The notes: generated from the sequence alone by a model not told the origin. A DNA stretch of 47,278 bases from an uncultured Bacilli bacterium (GCA_934162285.1 CAKPHY010000010.1:1-47278), one strand, 5' to 3'; positions 7,462 to 16,479 are shown, numbered from the stretch's first letter. Made by a program: numbers and translations.

Positions 7462-10400
7462 ATGTTTGAAAAAATTTTTACGATTGATTTATCAAATCAA
7501 AATGTTGTAATACCAAATAATGAAATAAGAAATATATACTTATATGACTTTTTTGTCCAATCTAAAAAGTCTCTTTTAGTTGTGACTAATTCTTTATATG
7601 AAGCCGGTAAAATTTTTCATGCTTTAAAAAACTATACTGAAAAAGTTTTATTTTTCCCTATGGATGACTTTCTAACAAGTGAAGCTTTAGCTGTTAGTCC
7701 CGAATTAGAAATAACGCGTTTAGAAACTATCAATGAAATATTAAAAAAAGAAGAATATATTGTAGTCACTAATTTAATGGGCTTTTTAAGATATTTGCCA
7801 CAAAAAGAAATCTATGAATCTAAAACGTTGACCTTAAAAAAGGGTGATATATTAGAGCGTGAAAAGATATTAAATAATTTGCTAGAACTTGGTTACAAAA
7901 GAGAAATAACTGTAAATAAAACTGGTGAAATGGCAATACGTGGCTATGTTATAGATATTTTTCCTCTAGATTACCAAAATCCTATAAGAATTGAACTATG
8001 GGATAATGAAATTGACAATATTCGTTCTTTTGATGTTAATACGCAACTAACTATTGCTGATACTTCAGAAGTTGAAATAAAACCAATAACAGAATTTTTA
8101 GCTTTATCAGAAGCAAAAAAACAAAGAGATTTACCAAAATATATACCGGTTTCCTCAATTTATAATTATTTAGATGATGCTTACTTATGTTTTATAAATT
8201 ATGATGAAATAAAAATAAGTTATGAACATTTATCTGAAGAAATGTTTGAATATACTAATAGTTTAGAATTACCAAAAGATACCAAGTATATGTTTGATTT
8301 AGATGATATAACTACAAACAATCTTTTATTTTTAGATGAATTTGATTCATCTAAAAACCTTAAAGAAAAAGCTCTTAGAATATCAGCAACTGATTTGAAT
8401 TATAATGGCTTATCGATAGAAGAATTAAAAGATAAATTGAATAAAAGCTTAAAAGACTATACAATTATTTTATGTTTTGAAAATCAAACTACATTAAACA
8501 AAGTTTATAATATCTTAGATTCAGGTAATTTTATAATAACTAATGAGAACAATATTTTTGCTAATAAAGTCAATTTAATAATTAAAAATATTGAAAATGG
8601 TTTTTGCTATGATAAATATTTAGTATTAACTGAAAAAGAATTATTGAATAAAAAAGAAGAAAAATATGAATTTAAGTCAAATTTTAAAATAGGAACTAAA
8701 ATTCGTGATATAAGCAAATTAGAAATAGGCGATTATGTTGTTCATTACAAATATGGAATTGGAAGATATAATGGCTTAAAAACCTTAAAAAAAGGCGACT
8801 TAACTAAAGAATATTTAATGGTTGAATATGCAGGAACCGACAAATTATATATACCAGTAGAAAAAATAGATTCCATAAAAAAATATTCTAATAGTGATGC
8901 CAGTGCTCCTAGATTAAATAAATTAAATTCATCAGAATGGTCAAAAGTAAAGGCTAAAGCTAAAGCTCGTGCTGAAGATATAGCTGAGTCTCTTTTAAAA
9001 TTATATGCCTTAAGAGAAGCGACACCAGGTTATGCCTTTCAAAAGGATAATGAAACGCAATTAGAATTTGAAAAAGAATTCCCATATACAGAAACATCTG
9101 ATCAATTAAAAGTAATTAAAGAAATAAAGAAAGATATGGAAAAACCAACCCCAATGGATCGTTTACTATGTGGCGATGTTGGTTTTGGTAAAACAGAAGT
9201 TGCATTTAGAGCAATGTTTAAAGCGGTCTTATCATCTAAACAAGTAATCTTTTTATGTCCAACGACAATTTTGTCTCAACAACATTATGATAATGCGATT
9301 CAAAGATTTAAAGATTTTCCTGTTAATATTGCCCTTTTAAATAGGTTTGTAACACCATTAAGAGCTAAAAAAATATTAGAAGGAATTAAAGATGGAACAG
9401 TAGATATTGTAATAGGTACACATAGAGTTTTAAGTAACGATGTTATTTTTAAAGACTTAGGATTACTAGTAATTGATGAAGAGCAAAGATTTGGGGTAAA
9501 GCACAAAGAAAAAATTAAAGATTTAAAAAATAATATCGATGTCCTAACACTATCTGCAACTCCGATTCCCAGAACTTTACAAATGTCTTTATCAGGTTTA
9601 AGAAATTTATCATTAATAGAAACGCCTCCTGTTAATAGATATCCTGTTCAAACCTATGTTTTACAAGAAAATATGCAAATAATTAAAGATGCCATTTATA
9701 AAGAAGTTTCACGTGGTGGTCAAGTTTATATTCTTTCAAATCATATAGATGGTATGCAAGCTAAATTAGATGAGTTAAAAAAATATTTGAAAGATATAAA
9801 AGTAACTTATGCTCATGGACAAATGACTAAAAAAGAGCTTGAAGATGTAATGAGTAAATTTATCAATAAAGAATATGATGTCTTATTATGTACAACAATT
9901 ATTGAAATAGGAATAGATATTCCAAGCGTAAATACAATTATTATTCTTGATGCTGATCATTTTGGCTTGTCTCAACTTTATCAAATTAGAGGTCGAGTAG
10001 GTAGAAGTAATAAAATTGCTTATTGCTATTTAATGTATGATAAAAAGAAAATATTATCAGAAATTGCTACTAAACGTTTAAAAGTAATAAAAGAGTTTAC
10101 TGAATTAGGAAGTGGATTTGCTATAGCTATGCGTGATCTTTCAATAAGAGGTGCTGGTGATATCTTAGGAAGTGAACAAGCAGGATTTATTGATGCTATC
10201 GGAATTGAATACTTTTTAGAAATGCTAGAACATGAAGTAGACAAATTGAAAGGAAATGTTGTTGACGAAAAAGAAGAGTCTGATCAACCATTATTAGATG
10301 TTTCTACTGCTATTGATGAACAAATAGTAGCTGATGAAGATTTAAAAATTGAAATTCATAAAAAGATTAATACAATCGATTCTAAAGAAACATTAGAAAA

Positions 10401-10740
10401 AGTAAAATCTGAAATTAAAGATCGCTTTGGTTTAGTTGATGAGACATTAGACATATATATGTATGAAGAATGGTTTGAAAAATATGCAAGAAAATTAAAT
10501 ATAACAGATGTTAATCAAACTAAGAATTCTATTATTATTGCTCTTCCTAAAGAATTGTATCCTAAAATTGATGGTAAAAAACTATTCTTGGAAGTAAATA
10601 AATTAGGAAATATGTTCCGTTTCAGTGAAAGACATGGTCAATTATTAATAACTTTAGATATAGTTAATTTAAAAAAGCATTATATTTATTATTTAATAGA
10701 TTTATTAAACGTTATCGAAAATTGTTTAAAATCAGCATAA
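7462..10740 (+). CDS. mfd: Transcription-repair coupling factor Mfd
   Basis: Mfd (1092 residues) removes RNA polymerase stalled at lesions and recruits UvrA. In order: a UvrB-homology module at the N terminus, an RNA-polymerase-interacting CarD-like domain (GDYVVHYKYGIGRYNGL, about 425-440), and an SF2 translocase with Walker A GDVGFGKTE, DEEQ box and SATPIPRTLQ. The RecG-like TRG region (RGRVGRSNKIAYCY) and a C-terminal D7 domain follow. The start has GTGATATA directly upstream and is coupled to pth. The repair partner uvrB is at 21190. Confidence 0.96.
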   Translation: MFEKIFTIDLSNQNVVIPNNEIRNIYLYDFFVQSKKSLLVVTNSLYEAGKIFHALKNYTEKVLFFPMDDFLTSEALAVSPELEITRLETINEILKKEEYIVVTNLMGFLRYLPQKEIYESKTLTLKKGDILEREKILNNLLELGYKREITVNKTGEMAIRGYVIDIFPLDYQNPIRIELWDNEIDNIRSFDVNTQLTIADTSEVEIKPITEFLALSEAKKQRDLPKYIPVSSIYNYLDDAYLCFINYDEIKISYEHLSEEMFEYTNSLELPKDTKYMFDLDDITTNNLLFLDEFDSSKNLKEKALRISATDLNYNGLSIEELKDKLNKSLKDYTIILCFENQTTLNKVYNILDSGNFIITNENNIFANKVNLIIKNIENGFCYDKYLVLTEKELLNKKEEKYEFKSNFKIGTKIRDISKLEIGDYVVHYKYGIGRYNGLKTLKKGDLTKEYLMVEYAGTDKLYIPVEKIDSIKKYSNSDASAPRLNKLNSSEWSKVKAKAKARAEDIAESLLKLYALREATPGYAFQKDNETQLEFEKEFPYTETSDQLKVIKEIKKDMEKPTPMDRLLCGDVGFGKTEVAFRAMFKAVLSSKQVIFLCPTTILSQQHYDNAIQRFKDFPVNIALLNRFVTPLRAKKILEGIKDGTVDIVIGTHRVLSNDVIFKDLGLLVIDEEQRFGVKHKEKIKDLKNNIDVLTLSATPIPRTLQMSLSGLRNLSLIETPPVNRYPVQTYVLQENMQIIKDAIYKEVSRGGQVYILSNHIDGMQAKLDELKKYLKDIKVTYAHGQMTKKELEDVMSKFINKEYDVLLCTTIIEIGIDIPSVNTIIILDADHFGLSQLYQIRGRVGRSNKIAYCYLMYDKKKILSEIATKRLKVIKEFTELGSGFAIAMRDLSIRGAGDILGSEQAGFIDAIGIEYFLEMLEHEVDKLKGNVVDEKEESDQPLLDVSTAIDEQIVADEDLKIEIHKKINTIDSKETLEKVKSEIKDRFGLVDETLDIYMYEEWFEKYARKLNITDVNQTKNSIIIALPKELYPKIDGKKLFLEVNKLGNMFRFSERHGQLLITLDIVNLKKHYIYYLIDLLNVIENCLKSA

Positions 10741-10779
10741 ATATTCCATATAAAGCCACCATAAAATTAGAGGTGTGCT

Positions 10780-11256
10780 ATGGAAATTAAATCAGTAGAT
10801 AAGTTAGGACGTATTACAATTCCTATTTCAATTAGAAAAAAACTATATATTACAGAAAATACAATGTTGTCATTTGCTGTTGAAGAAAATAAAATAATTT
10901 TAAATAAAGTATCTAAACTAACTTCAAACAATAATTTAGAATTATTAGTAAAAACATTAAATAAACTTTTAAATAAAGACATTGTAATCTATGATTTAAA
11001 TAAAGTAATAGCAACTAATATAAAAAATGATCATTTAATAGTTAACAAAAAAATAAATCAAGAAATAAATAAAAGAAATAAAATTCTTTTACCACAATAT
11101 CAACTTTTCAAAGAAAAAGAAGATATTTATTTAATACCTTTAATAAAAAATAGTTATTTATATGGTGCTGTAATAATAAAAACTAGTGAAATCAATTCTG
11201 AACAAAGAAATTTAGTTGAATTAATAATAAATTCATATATTGCAAGTAATTTATAA
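10780..11256 (+). CDS. spoVT: SpoVT-like AbrB-family transcription factor
   Basis: 158 residues. The N-terminal swapped-hairpin DNA-binding domain is AbrB-type (VDKLGRITIPISIRKKLYI, residues 5-23). The rest fits the GAF-like C-terminal domain of SpoVT (VIYDLNKVIAT, then LYGAVIIKT). SpoVT is a forespore regulator acting under sigma G, and spoVT follows mfd in B. subtilis exactly as here. The usual length is about 178. AGAGGTG precedes the start. A 7-bp hairpin (11241-11247/11256-11262) overlaps the stop codon but has no T-run. Confidence 0.85.
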   Translation: MEIKSVDKLGRITIPISIRKKLYITENTMLSFAVEENKIILNKVSKLTSNNNLELLVKTLNKLLNKDIVIYDLNKVIATNIKNDHLIVNKKINQEINKRNKILLPQYQLFKEKEDIYLIPLIKNSYLYGAVIIKTSEINSEQRNLVELIINSYIASNL

Positions 11257-11280
11257 CTTGCAATTAAAAAATAAATAATA

Positions 11281-11505
11281 TATAATAACCTTGTAAAAAG
11301 TTTTGATGGAAAGAAAATCAAAAATTTCTTCAATAGAGAGTTTGATAAGGTGAAAGCAAACAAGAGATTTTGATTCGAATGGCTCCTGAACTAATTAATC
11401 GATATTTAGATTAATTCGCATCCAAGCGTTATTGTTAGAGGTAGTTTAAATAACTATAAATTAAGGTGGTACCACGAAGATTCGTCCTTAGGCGAGTCTT
11501 TTTTT
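11281..11505 (+). promoter_or_regulatory. T-box riboswitch, methionine type, controlling dut-metG
   Basis: A TATAAT at 11281-11286 starts a leader with the T-box landmarks. These are AGAGAG and GGTGAAAGC of stem I, a specifier ATG at 11379-11381 followed by GCTCCTGAA, and the T-box AGGTGGTACCACG at 11464-11476, whose TGGT bulge pairs with the tRNA NCCA end. The terminator stem is 11478-11486/11491-11499 with seven T. Uncharged tRNA-Met should stabilise antitermination. The specifier agrees with metG downstream. TGG (Trp) in the overlapping frame was considered but lacks the following purine. Confidence 0.9.
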
Positions 11506-11514
11506 GGAGGAAAA

Positions 11515-12000
11515 ATGAGAAGTTTTGAGAAAATAAGTTTTAATCAATTTAAAAAAGATATAGTTGATGATATAGAGTTATATAATAACTTTAATCTTCC
11601 TAAGCGAAGCACTAAAGAAAGTGCTGGATATGATTTTGAATCCTTAATAGATTATATCTTAGAACCAAATGAAACAATAAAGATTCCCTTAGGTATAAAA
11701 GTAAAATTAAATCCTGGTGAAGCTCTTTTATTAATAGTTAGAAGCAGTATGGGATTTAAATATAATATTCGGATGTGTAATCAAGTAGGGTTAATTGATC
11801 AAGATTATTATGATAATCCAGATAATGAAGGACATATGTGGATCAAGATAAAAAATGAAGGAGCGTTTCCCTTTGAAATCAAAAAACATGATCGCATATG
11901 TCAAGGAATAATAATAAATTATTTAACAGTCGATAATGAAGAAAAAATTGAAAAAGAAAGAATAAGTGGTATAGGAAGTACTACTGAGGTGAAAAAATGA
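11515..12000 (+). CDS. dut: dUTP diphosphatase (dUTPase)
   Basis: This 161-residue trimeric-type dUTPase hydrolyses dUTP to dUMP, limiting uracil in DNA. The five family motifs can be followed: SAGYDF (1), RSSMGFK (2), the VGLIDQDYYDN segment (3), HDRICQGII (4) and RISGIGST (5, slightly divergent). GGAGG directly follows the T-box terminator T-run and sits 5 nt before the ATG. The stop overlaps the metG start by 4 bp. The gene is therefore expressed under methionine T-box control together with metG, which is unusual for a nucleotide-pool enzyme. Confidence 0.93.
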   Translation: MRSFEKISFNQFKKDIVDDIELYNNFNLPKRSTKESAGYDFESLIDYILEPNETIKIPLGIKVKLNPGEALLLIVRSSMGFKYNIRMCNQVGLIDQDYYDNPDNEGHMWIKIKNEGAFPFEIKKHDRICQGIIINYLTVDNEEKIEKERISGIGSTTEVKK

Positions 12001-13514
12001 AAGAAAAGTTTTATTTAACAACTCCAATATATTATCCATCAAGTAATTTTCATATTGGACATTGCTATACAACCGTTATTGCTGATGCCATAGCAAGATA
12101 TAAACGTGAAAAAGGATATGATGTATTCTTTTTAACCGGAACTGATGAGCATGGTCAAAAAATTCAAAAAAAAGCTGAAGCAGCTGGTGTAACTCCTAAA
12201 GAATATGTTGATAAGATAGTTGATGATACTAAAGATTTGTGGAATGTTTTAGGAATAACTTATGATCGCTTCATTAGAACAACTGATGAAGATCATATTC
12301 AAACAGTTCAAAAAATATTTAAAAAATTATATGATCAAGGCGATATTTATAAAGGAGCTTATAAAGGCAAATATTGTACTCCATGTGAAGCTTTCTGGAC
12401 AGAAACTCAACTTGTAGATGGAAAATGTCCTGATTGTGGTCGTGAAGTAAATGAAGTAAGTGAAGAAGCATATTTTTTCAGACTTTCAAAATACCAACAT
12501 CAATTAGAAGAATACATAGAAAGTCACCCAGATTTTATTGAACCTGTATCTCGAAAAAATGAAATGATTAACAATTTTATTAAACCAGGTTTAGAAGATT
12601 TGTGTGTATCTAGAACTAGCTTTAATTGGGGAATACCTGTAACATTTGATAAAAAACATGTTGTATATGTTTGGATAGATGCTTTAAGTAACTATATATC
12701 AGCATTAGGATATTTAAGTGCTGATGACTCTAAATTTAAGAAGTATTGGCCAGCCGATCTTCATATTGTTGGCAAAGAAATTGTCCGTTTTCATACAATA
12801 ATTTGGCCAATAATGTTAATGGCTTTAGGATTGCCACTCCCACATAAAGTATTTGGCCATGGATGGTTAGTTATTGATGGAGGTAAAATATCTAAAAGTT
12901 TAGGTAATTATCGCGATCCAAGAGAATACATAAACGAGTATGGCGTAGATGCTATAAGATATTTTATTCTAAGAGAAGTTCCATTTGGTAGCGACGGTAA
13001 TTTTTCAGAAGAAGCGTTAATAAATAGAACCAATGGTGATTTAGCAAATGTCTTAGGAAATTTAGTAAATCGTACTATAGGAATGTGCAATAAGTATTTT
13101 GATTCTATTGTTCCTGAAAGACACGAATATAATGAATTAGACGAAAAGCTAATTAGTTATGTTATGGAATTACCAAAAATAGTAGAAAAGAATATTGATA
13201 CTTTGGATATTCCCGCTGCTTTAGAAAGCATAATTGAGTTGTTTAGAAAATGTAATAAATATATAGATGAAACAACACCATGGATTTTAGCTAAAGAAAA
13301 TAAAGAACGTCTAGAAACTGTAATTTATGTATTACTTTCAGCAATTAAGCATGGAGCAGTTGCCATTAAGCCATTTTTACCAACAACATCTTCAAGAATA
13401 CTTGAACAATTAAACATCACTGATGAAGATATAACTAGCTTTGAAACATTAAAAGCAGGAACTAAATTAAATAAACCAGAACCTTTATTTATGCGTATAA
13501 ATAAAGATGTGTAA
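11997..13514 (+). CDS. metG: Methionyl-tRNA synthetase
   Basis: MetRS (505 residues) charges both elongator and initiator tRNA-Met (the initiator is at 42810). It has the HIGH motif (HIGH, residues 19-22), a zinc knuckle with two CxxC pairs (CTPC and CPDC) and the KMSKS variant KISKS. The anticodon-binding helical domain ends the protein. B. subtilis MetRS is about 660 residues because of a C-terminal tRNA-binding (Trbp111-like) domain; that domain is absent. The ATG overlaps the dut TGA. Expression is governed by the upstream T-box with an AUG specifier. Confidence 0.96.
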   Translation: MKEKFYLTTPIYYPSSNFHIGHCYTTVIADAIARYKREKGYDVFFLTGTDEHGQKIQKKAEAAGVTPKEYVDKIVDDTKDLWNVLGITYDRFIRTTDEDHIQTVQKIFKKLYDQGDIYKGAYKGKYCTPCEAFWTETQLVDGKCPDCGREVNEVSEEAYFFRLSKYQHQLEEYIESHPDFIEPVSRKNEMINNFIKPGLEDLCVSRTSFNWGIPVTFDKKHVVYVWIDALSNYISALGYLSADDSKFKKYWPADLHIVGKEIVRFHTIIWPIMLMALGLPLPHKVFGHGWLVIDGGKISKSLGNYRDPREYINEYGVDAIRYFILREVPFGSDGNFSEEALINRTNGDLANVLGNLVNRTIGMCNKYFDSIVPERHEYNELDEKLISYVMELPKIVEKNIDTLDIPAALESIIELFRKCNKYIDETTPWILAKENKERLETVIYVLLSAIKHGAVAIKPFLPTTSSRILEQLNITDEDITSFETLKAGTKLNKPEPLFMRINKDV

Positions 13515-13543
13515 AAATGTTGTAAAATGTCTATAACCTTTCA

Positions 13544-13572
13544 TTGATAACATAAGAACGTTATGTTAAAAT
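13544..13572 (+). promoter_or_regulatory. Promoter with a palindrome in its spacer
   Basis: TTGATA (13544-13549), a 17-nt spacer and TAAAAT (13567-13572), with an extended TG at 13564-13565. An inverted repeat with 8-bp arms, TAACATAA and TTATGTTA (13548-13555/13561-13568), fills the spacer exactly. It looks like an operator for a dimeric repressor or an activator that distorts the spacer. The promoter also shows that translation of the next gene cannot begin at the upstream ATG at 13571. Confidence 0.6.
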
Positions 13573-13597
13573 GAATATGGAAGACGAGGAAGAATAC

Positions 13598-13759
13598 ATG
13601 AGTAAAAGTAAGGAAGTAGTAACTACTATCATAATTATGATAGGATTCGCTTTTTTGGTTTTAGGTAGTGTGTTAGTAAACCATGAAAATATTGATATTA
13701 TCTATTTGGGAATATTATTATTTTTCATAATAAAATTTTGCATTTTTGTAAGGAAGTAA
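13598..13759 (+). CDS. Small two-helix membrane protein, unknown function
   Basis: A 53-residue protein with two predicted membrane segments (about 8-25 and 31-50) separated by a short loop with HENID, and a basic C terminus. I do not recognise a family. The start at 13598 is preferred over the in-frame ATG at 13571 because GAGG lies 8 nt upstream and the promoter -10 box covers 13571. It has its own promoter with a palindrome in the spacer and its own strong terminator, so it is an independently controlled single gene. Confidence 0.6.
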   Translation: MSKSKEVVTTIIIMIGFAFLVLGSVLVNHENIDIIYLGILLFFIIKFCIFVRK

Positions 13760-13787
13760 ATAGTTATACGCGAGTATAACTATTTTT
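13760..13787 (+). terminator. Strong intrinsic terminator
   Basis: ATAGTTATAC (13760-13769) pairs perfectly with GTATAACTAT (13774-13783) around a GCGA tetraloop, followed by TTTTT. Confidence 0.9.
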
Positions 13788-13798
13788 GAGGTAAAGAA

Positions 13799-14539
13799 AT
13801 GATTATAGATACACATTGTCATATAGAAAATGTTGATTATGATAATCCAGATGAAATAATTAGCAAATTAAAAGATTATATATTAATTAATAATGGAGTT
13901 GATACTAAAACGAATAAAATGGTTTTAGAAATAGCCAAAAAACATTCTAATTTTTATGCAGCTATTGGTTATCATCCAGAAAACATTGAACATATTGACA
14001 ATTATGAACAATTTTTAGAAGAAAATATAACTGATGCGATTGCAATTGGTGAAATAGGATTAGATTACCATTATCGTGATGATAACAAAGAAGAACAAAA
14101 AGCTCTTTTTATTAGTCAATTAAAATTAGCTAAAAAATATAATAAACCAGTTGTAATCCATGCCCGTGATGCTATTCAAGATACTTTAGATATACTAAAA
14201 CAATATCCAGTAAAAGCTGATTTACATTGTTTTTCTTCAAGCGCAGAAATGGCAAGAGAATTTATAAAGATAGGTTGTTATATAGGTGTAGGTGGCACTT
14301 TAACATTTAAAAATTCTAAAAAATTAGTTGAAGTTGTAAAGGAAATTAGTATAAATAAAATTTTATTAGAAACTGATTCACCTTACTTAGCCCCTGAACC
14401 TGTAAGAGGGACAATTAATGATCCAACTAACTTAAAATATGTTATATCAAAAATAGCAGAGATAAAAGGCTTAACTTATAAAAGTGTTCGAGATACACTT
14501 AATCAAAATGCTATTGAATTTTTTGGGCTAAAAATATGA
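13799..14539 (+). CDS. tatD: TatD family metal-dependent deoxyribonuclease
   Basis: A 246-residue TIM-barrel hydrolase with all metal-site motifs: DTHCHIE (4-10), GEIGLDYHY, HARDA, HCFSSS and LLETDSPYLAPEP. TatD proteins have 3'-5' exonuclease activity and are linked to DNA repair; the cellular role in Bacillus (yabD) is not settled. GAGG precedes the ATG by about 7 nt. The TGA stop overlaps the start of the 3D-domain gene by 4 bp. metS-yabD-yabE is the same order as in B. subtilis. Confidence 0.94.
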   Translation: MIIDTHCHIENVDYDNPDEIISKLKDYILINNGVDTKTNKMVLEIAKKHSNFYAAIGYHPENIEHIDNYEQFLEENITDAIAIGEIGLDYHYRDDNKEEQKALFISQLKLAKKYNKPVVIHARDAIQDTLDILKQYPVKADLHCFSSSAEMAREFIKIGCYIGVGGTLTFKNSKKLVEVVKEISINKILLETDSPYLAPEPVRGTINDPTNLKYVISKIAEIKGLTYKSVRDTLNQNAIEFFGLKI

Positions 14540-15159
14540 TAACGAAAATAAAAGTAATAATCATCTTTTTGCTAAATCTTTTTAACTATTCTGAAACTAA
14601 TATAAAAGATTTTAAAATATTGGATTATGAAACAGAATATGTTTTTGCCGAAAACTATGCTGAAGATGAAGAATTTATAATTAGTAAAGGTGAAAAAGGT
14701 TATTCTTATATTGAAAACGATCAAGAAGTAATAAAAGAACCTGTAAAAGAAGTAGTAAAAAAAGGTACTAGAACTAATAATGATTTTTCAGGAACTCTTA
14801 CTGGATATGGGCCAGATTGTAAAGGGTGCAGTAAAATTGGTACTGTTGCTTGTAGTACTAAAGATAATAAAAATTGGAGCCTAATTAATGACGGCATTAT
14901 CTATGAAGATGAAGATTATGGTAGTGTCAATATAGTTGCTTCTGATCATTTATTATTTCCATGTGGAACAATTATTGAAATAACCAATAAAAATTATGAA
15001 AAACTAACCGCGGTAGTATTAGATACGGGATATACAATGCGTTATAAATGGCGTCAAAATAAAGAAGTACATTTAGATTTAGCTTTTGCTAGTGAAAAAG
15101 AAACATCAAATGTAACCAACAACGAAACATCATATCATGTAAAAAGATGGGGATGGTAA
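14536..15159 (+). CDS. Secreted 3D-domain cell-wall protein (YabE-like)
   Basis: 207 residues. The N terminus has a hydrophobic segment (about 5-17) consistent with a signal peptide or anchor. The C-terminal part is a 3D domain related to MltA/RlpA double-psi barrels: TGYGPDCKGCSKIGTVACS at the start and VVLDTGYTMRYKWRQNKEVHLDLAF with the conserved Asp residues at the end. Such domains act on peptidoglycan, either as lytic transglycosylases or in spore germination and resuscitation. YabE in Bacillus also carries G5 domains; they are missing here. In Bacillus rnmV and ksgA follow; here noc does. Confidence 0.8.
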   Translation: MITKIKVIIIFLLNLFNYSETNIKDFKILDYETEYVFAENYAEDEEFIISKGEKGYSYIENDQEVIKEPVKEVVKKGTRTNNDFSGTLTGYGPDCKGCSKIGTVACSTKDNKNWSLINDGIIYEDEDYGSVNIVASDHLLFPCGTIIEITNKNYEKLTAVVLDTGYTMRYKWRQNKEVHLDLAFASEKETSNVTNNETSYHVKRWGW

Positions 15160-15177
15160 TTTATCATAAAAAAATTA

Positions 15178-15206
15178 TTGCAGAAAACAAAAAAATATAG
15201 TACTAT
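15178..15206 (+). promoter_or_regulatory. Promoter of noc
   Basis: TTGCAG (15178-15183), a 17-nt spacer and TACTAT (15201-15206). The start codon is 31 nt downstream of the -10 box. Confidence 0.55.
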
Positions 15207-15236
15207 TATAGTAGGGGTAGAATAAAGAGGGATGTT

Positions 15237-16442
15237 ATGAATCGTGATTCACGTATAATTGAAATTGAATTAGATAAAATTGTACCTAATCGTTTTCAAC
15301 CACGAAAAATTTTCAATGAAGATGTAAGCGAATTAGCTGAATCGATAAGAGAACATGGTGTATTGCAGCCAATAACATTAAGACCTCTTGGCGAAAAATA
15401 CGAAATAATCATGGGCGAGCGTCGTTTCCGTGCGTGTGAAAAATTAGGATTAAAAAGAATACCAGCAATGATTGTTGAAATGAATGATCGTGAAGCAATG
15501 GAAGTTGCGTTAATAGAAAATCTTCAACGCCAAAATTTAACACCAATTGAAGAAGCCTTATCTTATAAAAGAATTTTAGATGCTGGCTATGTAACTCAAG
15601 AACAATTGGCTGTAAAACTTGGAAAAACTCAATCGACTATAGCCAATAAATTAAGACTATTGTCTTTAGATAAAGATGTACAAAATGCTCTTTTAAAAGG
15701 CGAAATATCTGAAAGACATGCTCGATCAATTTTGCGCTTAACTGATAAAGAAAAACAGAAAATTATTTTAAAAAAAATAATAAATGATAGATTAACTGTA
15801 AGAAAAACTGATGAGGAGATTCGAAAAATGGAAAGAGAAAAAATTGAACCAAAAGCTTCTGTTGAAATAATTGATTTTGATGATAATCCTTTTCAAGGAA
15901 ATGTTGCCGAACCAATTGAATTAAAAGAAGAACCTAAAGTAACTTTTGATGAGCCATTATATTCGGAAGATCCTCAAAATGTAGAGCCATTTATTAAAGA
16001 ACCAATCAAGTATAATGAACCTGAAGTCAGTGAACCTCTATATGAAGAACCAATAGAAGAATCAGTAAATGATTATCAACCAAAGCCAGAGAATAATCCA
16101 AAAATTCCAACGATACCAATTTCTAGCATAATAGATGATACTAAAGATGATCCTAAAGAAGGCATGCTAGAATATAACCATTCATATACTAACAATAAAT
16201 ATGTTGAAAAATATCAGAATAAGGCTATATCATATGAAAAAACCAATGAATTAAATAATCAACCAAAAGCAACATTCGATGAAATGGTTAATTCTGAGCC
16301 AGCAACTAATAATTTAGATGCAATTAAGGCTGTCATTGAAAAATGCCAAAATGAGTTAAAAAGCTTAGGCTATGAAGTAAAACTTGAAAATTTTGATTTT
16401 GAATCAATGTATCAAGTAATAATAAAAATAATTAAAAAATAA
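15237..16442 (+). CDS. noc: Noc-type nucleoid occlusion protein (ParB superfamily)
   Basis: 401 residues. The ParB N-terminal CTP-binding fold is complete (VPNRFQPR; GERRFRA at 60-66; ENLQRQNLTPIEEA). The helix-turn-helix (about 120-143) reads KTQSTIANKLRLL, and ISERHAR follows. The Q, K and R at positions 132, 138 and 160 match Noc rather than Spo0J. The last 42 residues match the Noc dimerisation domain. Noc binds NBS sites, bridges DNA to the membrane and blocks division over the nucleoid; a near-perfect NBS is at 72-85. Two oddities: the N-terminal amphipathic membrane helix of Bacillus Noc is missing, and residues 203-358 form a long acidic, Glu/Pro-rich linker (Bacillus Noc has 283 residues). 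Confidence 0.85.
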   Translation: MNRDSRIIEIELDKIVPNRFQPRKIFNEDVSELAESIREHGVLQPITLRPLGEKYEIIMGERRFRACEKLGLKRIPAMIVEMNDREAMEVALIENLQRQNLTPIEEALSYKRILDAGYVTQEQLAVKLGKTQSTIANKLRLLSLDKDVQNALLKGEISERHARSILRLTDKEKQKIILKKIINDRLTVRKTDEEIRKMEREKIEPKASVEIIDFDDNPFQGNVAEPIELKEEPKVTFDEPLYSEDPQNVEPFIKEPIKYNEPEVSEPLYEEPIEESVNDYQPKPENNPKIPTIPISSIIDDTKDDPKEGMLEYNHSYTNNKYVEKYQNKAISYEKTNELNNQPKATFDEMVNSEPATNNLDAIKAVIEKCQNELKSLGYEVKLENFDFESMYQVIIKIIKK

Positions 16443-16462
16443 CTACAATATGTAGTTTTTTT
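16441..16462 (+). terminator. Terminator after noc
   Basis: AACTACA (16441-16447) pairs with TGTAGTT (16451-16457) around ATA, followed by a T-run. The stem overlaps the stop codon. Confidence 0.8.
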
Positions 16463-16479
16463 AATAAAAAGGTGAAAAA

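Noticed and set aside
11241..11262. Terminator after spoVT
   Set aside because: A 7-bp hairpin exists but no T-run follows, so it is noted in the spoVT entry rather than listed as a terminator.
11379..11383. Tryptophan specifier (TGG) in the T-box
   Set aside because: The ATG in the overlapping frame is followed by the expected purine and CTCCTGAA, and metG lies downstream.
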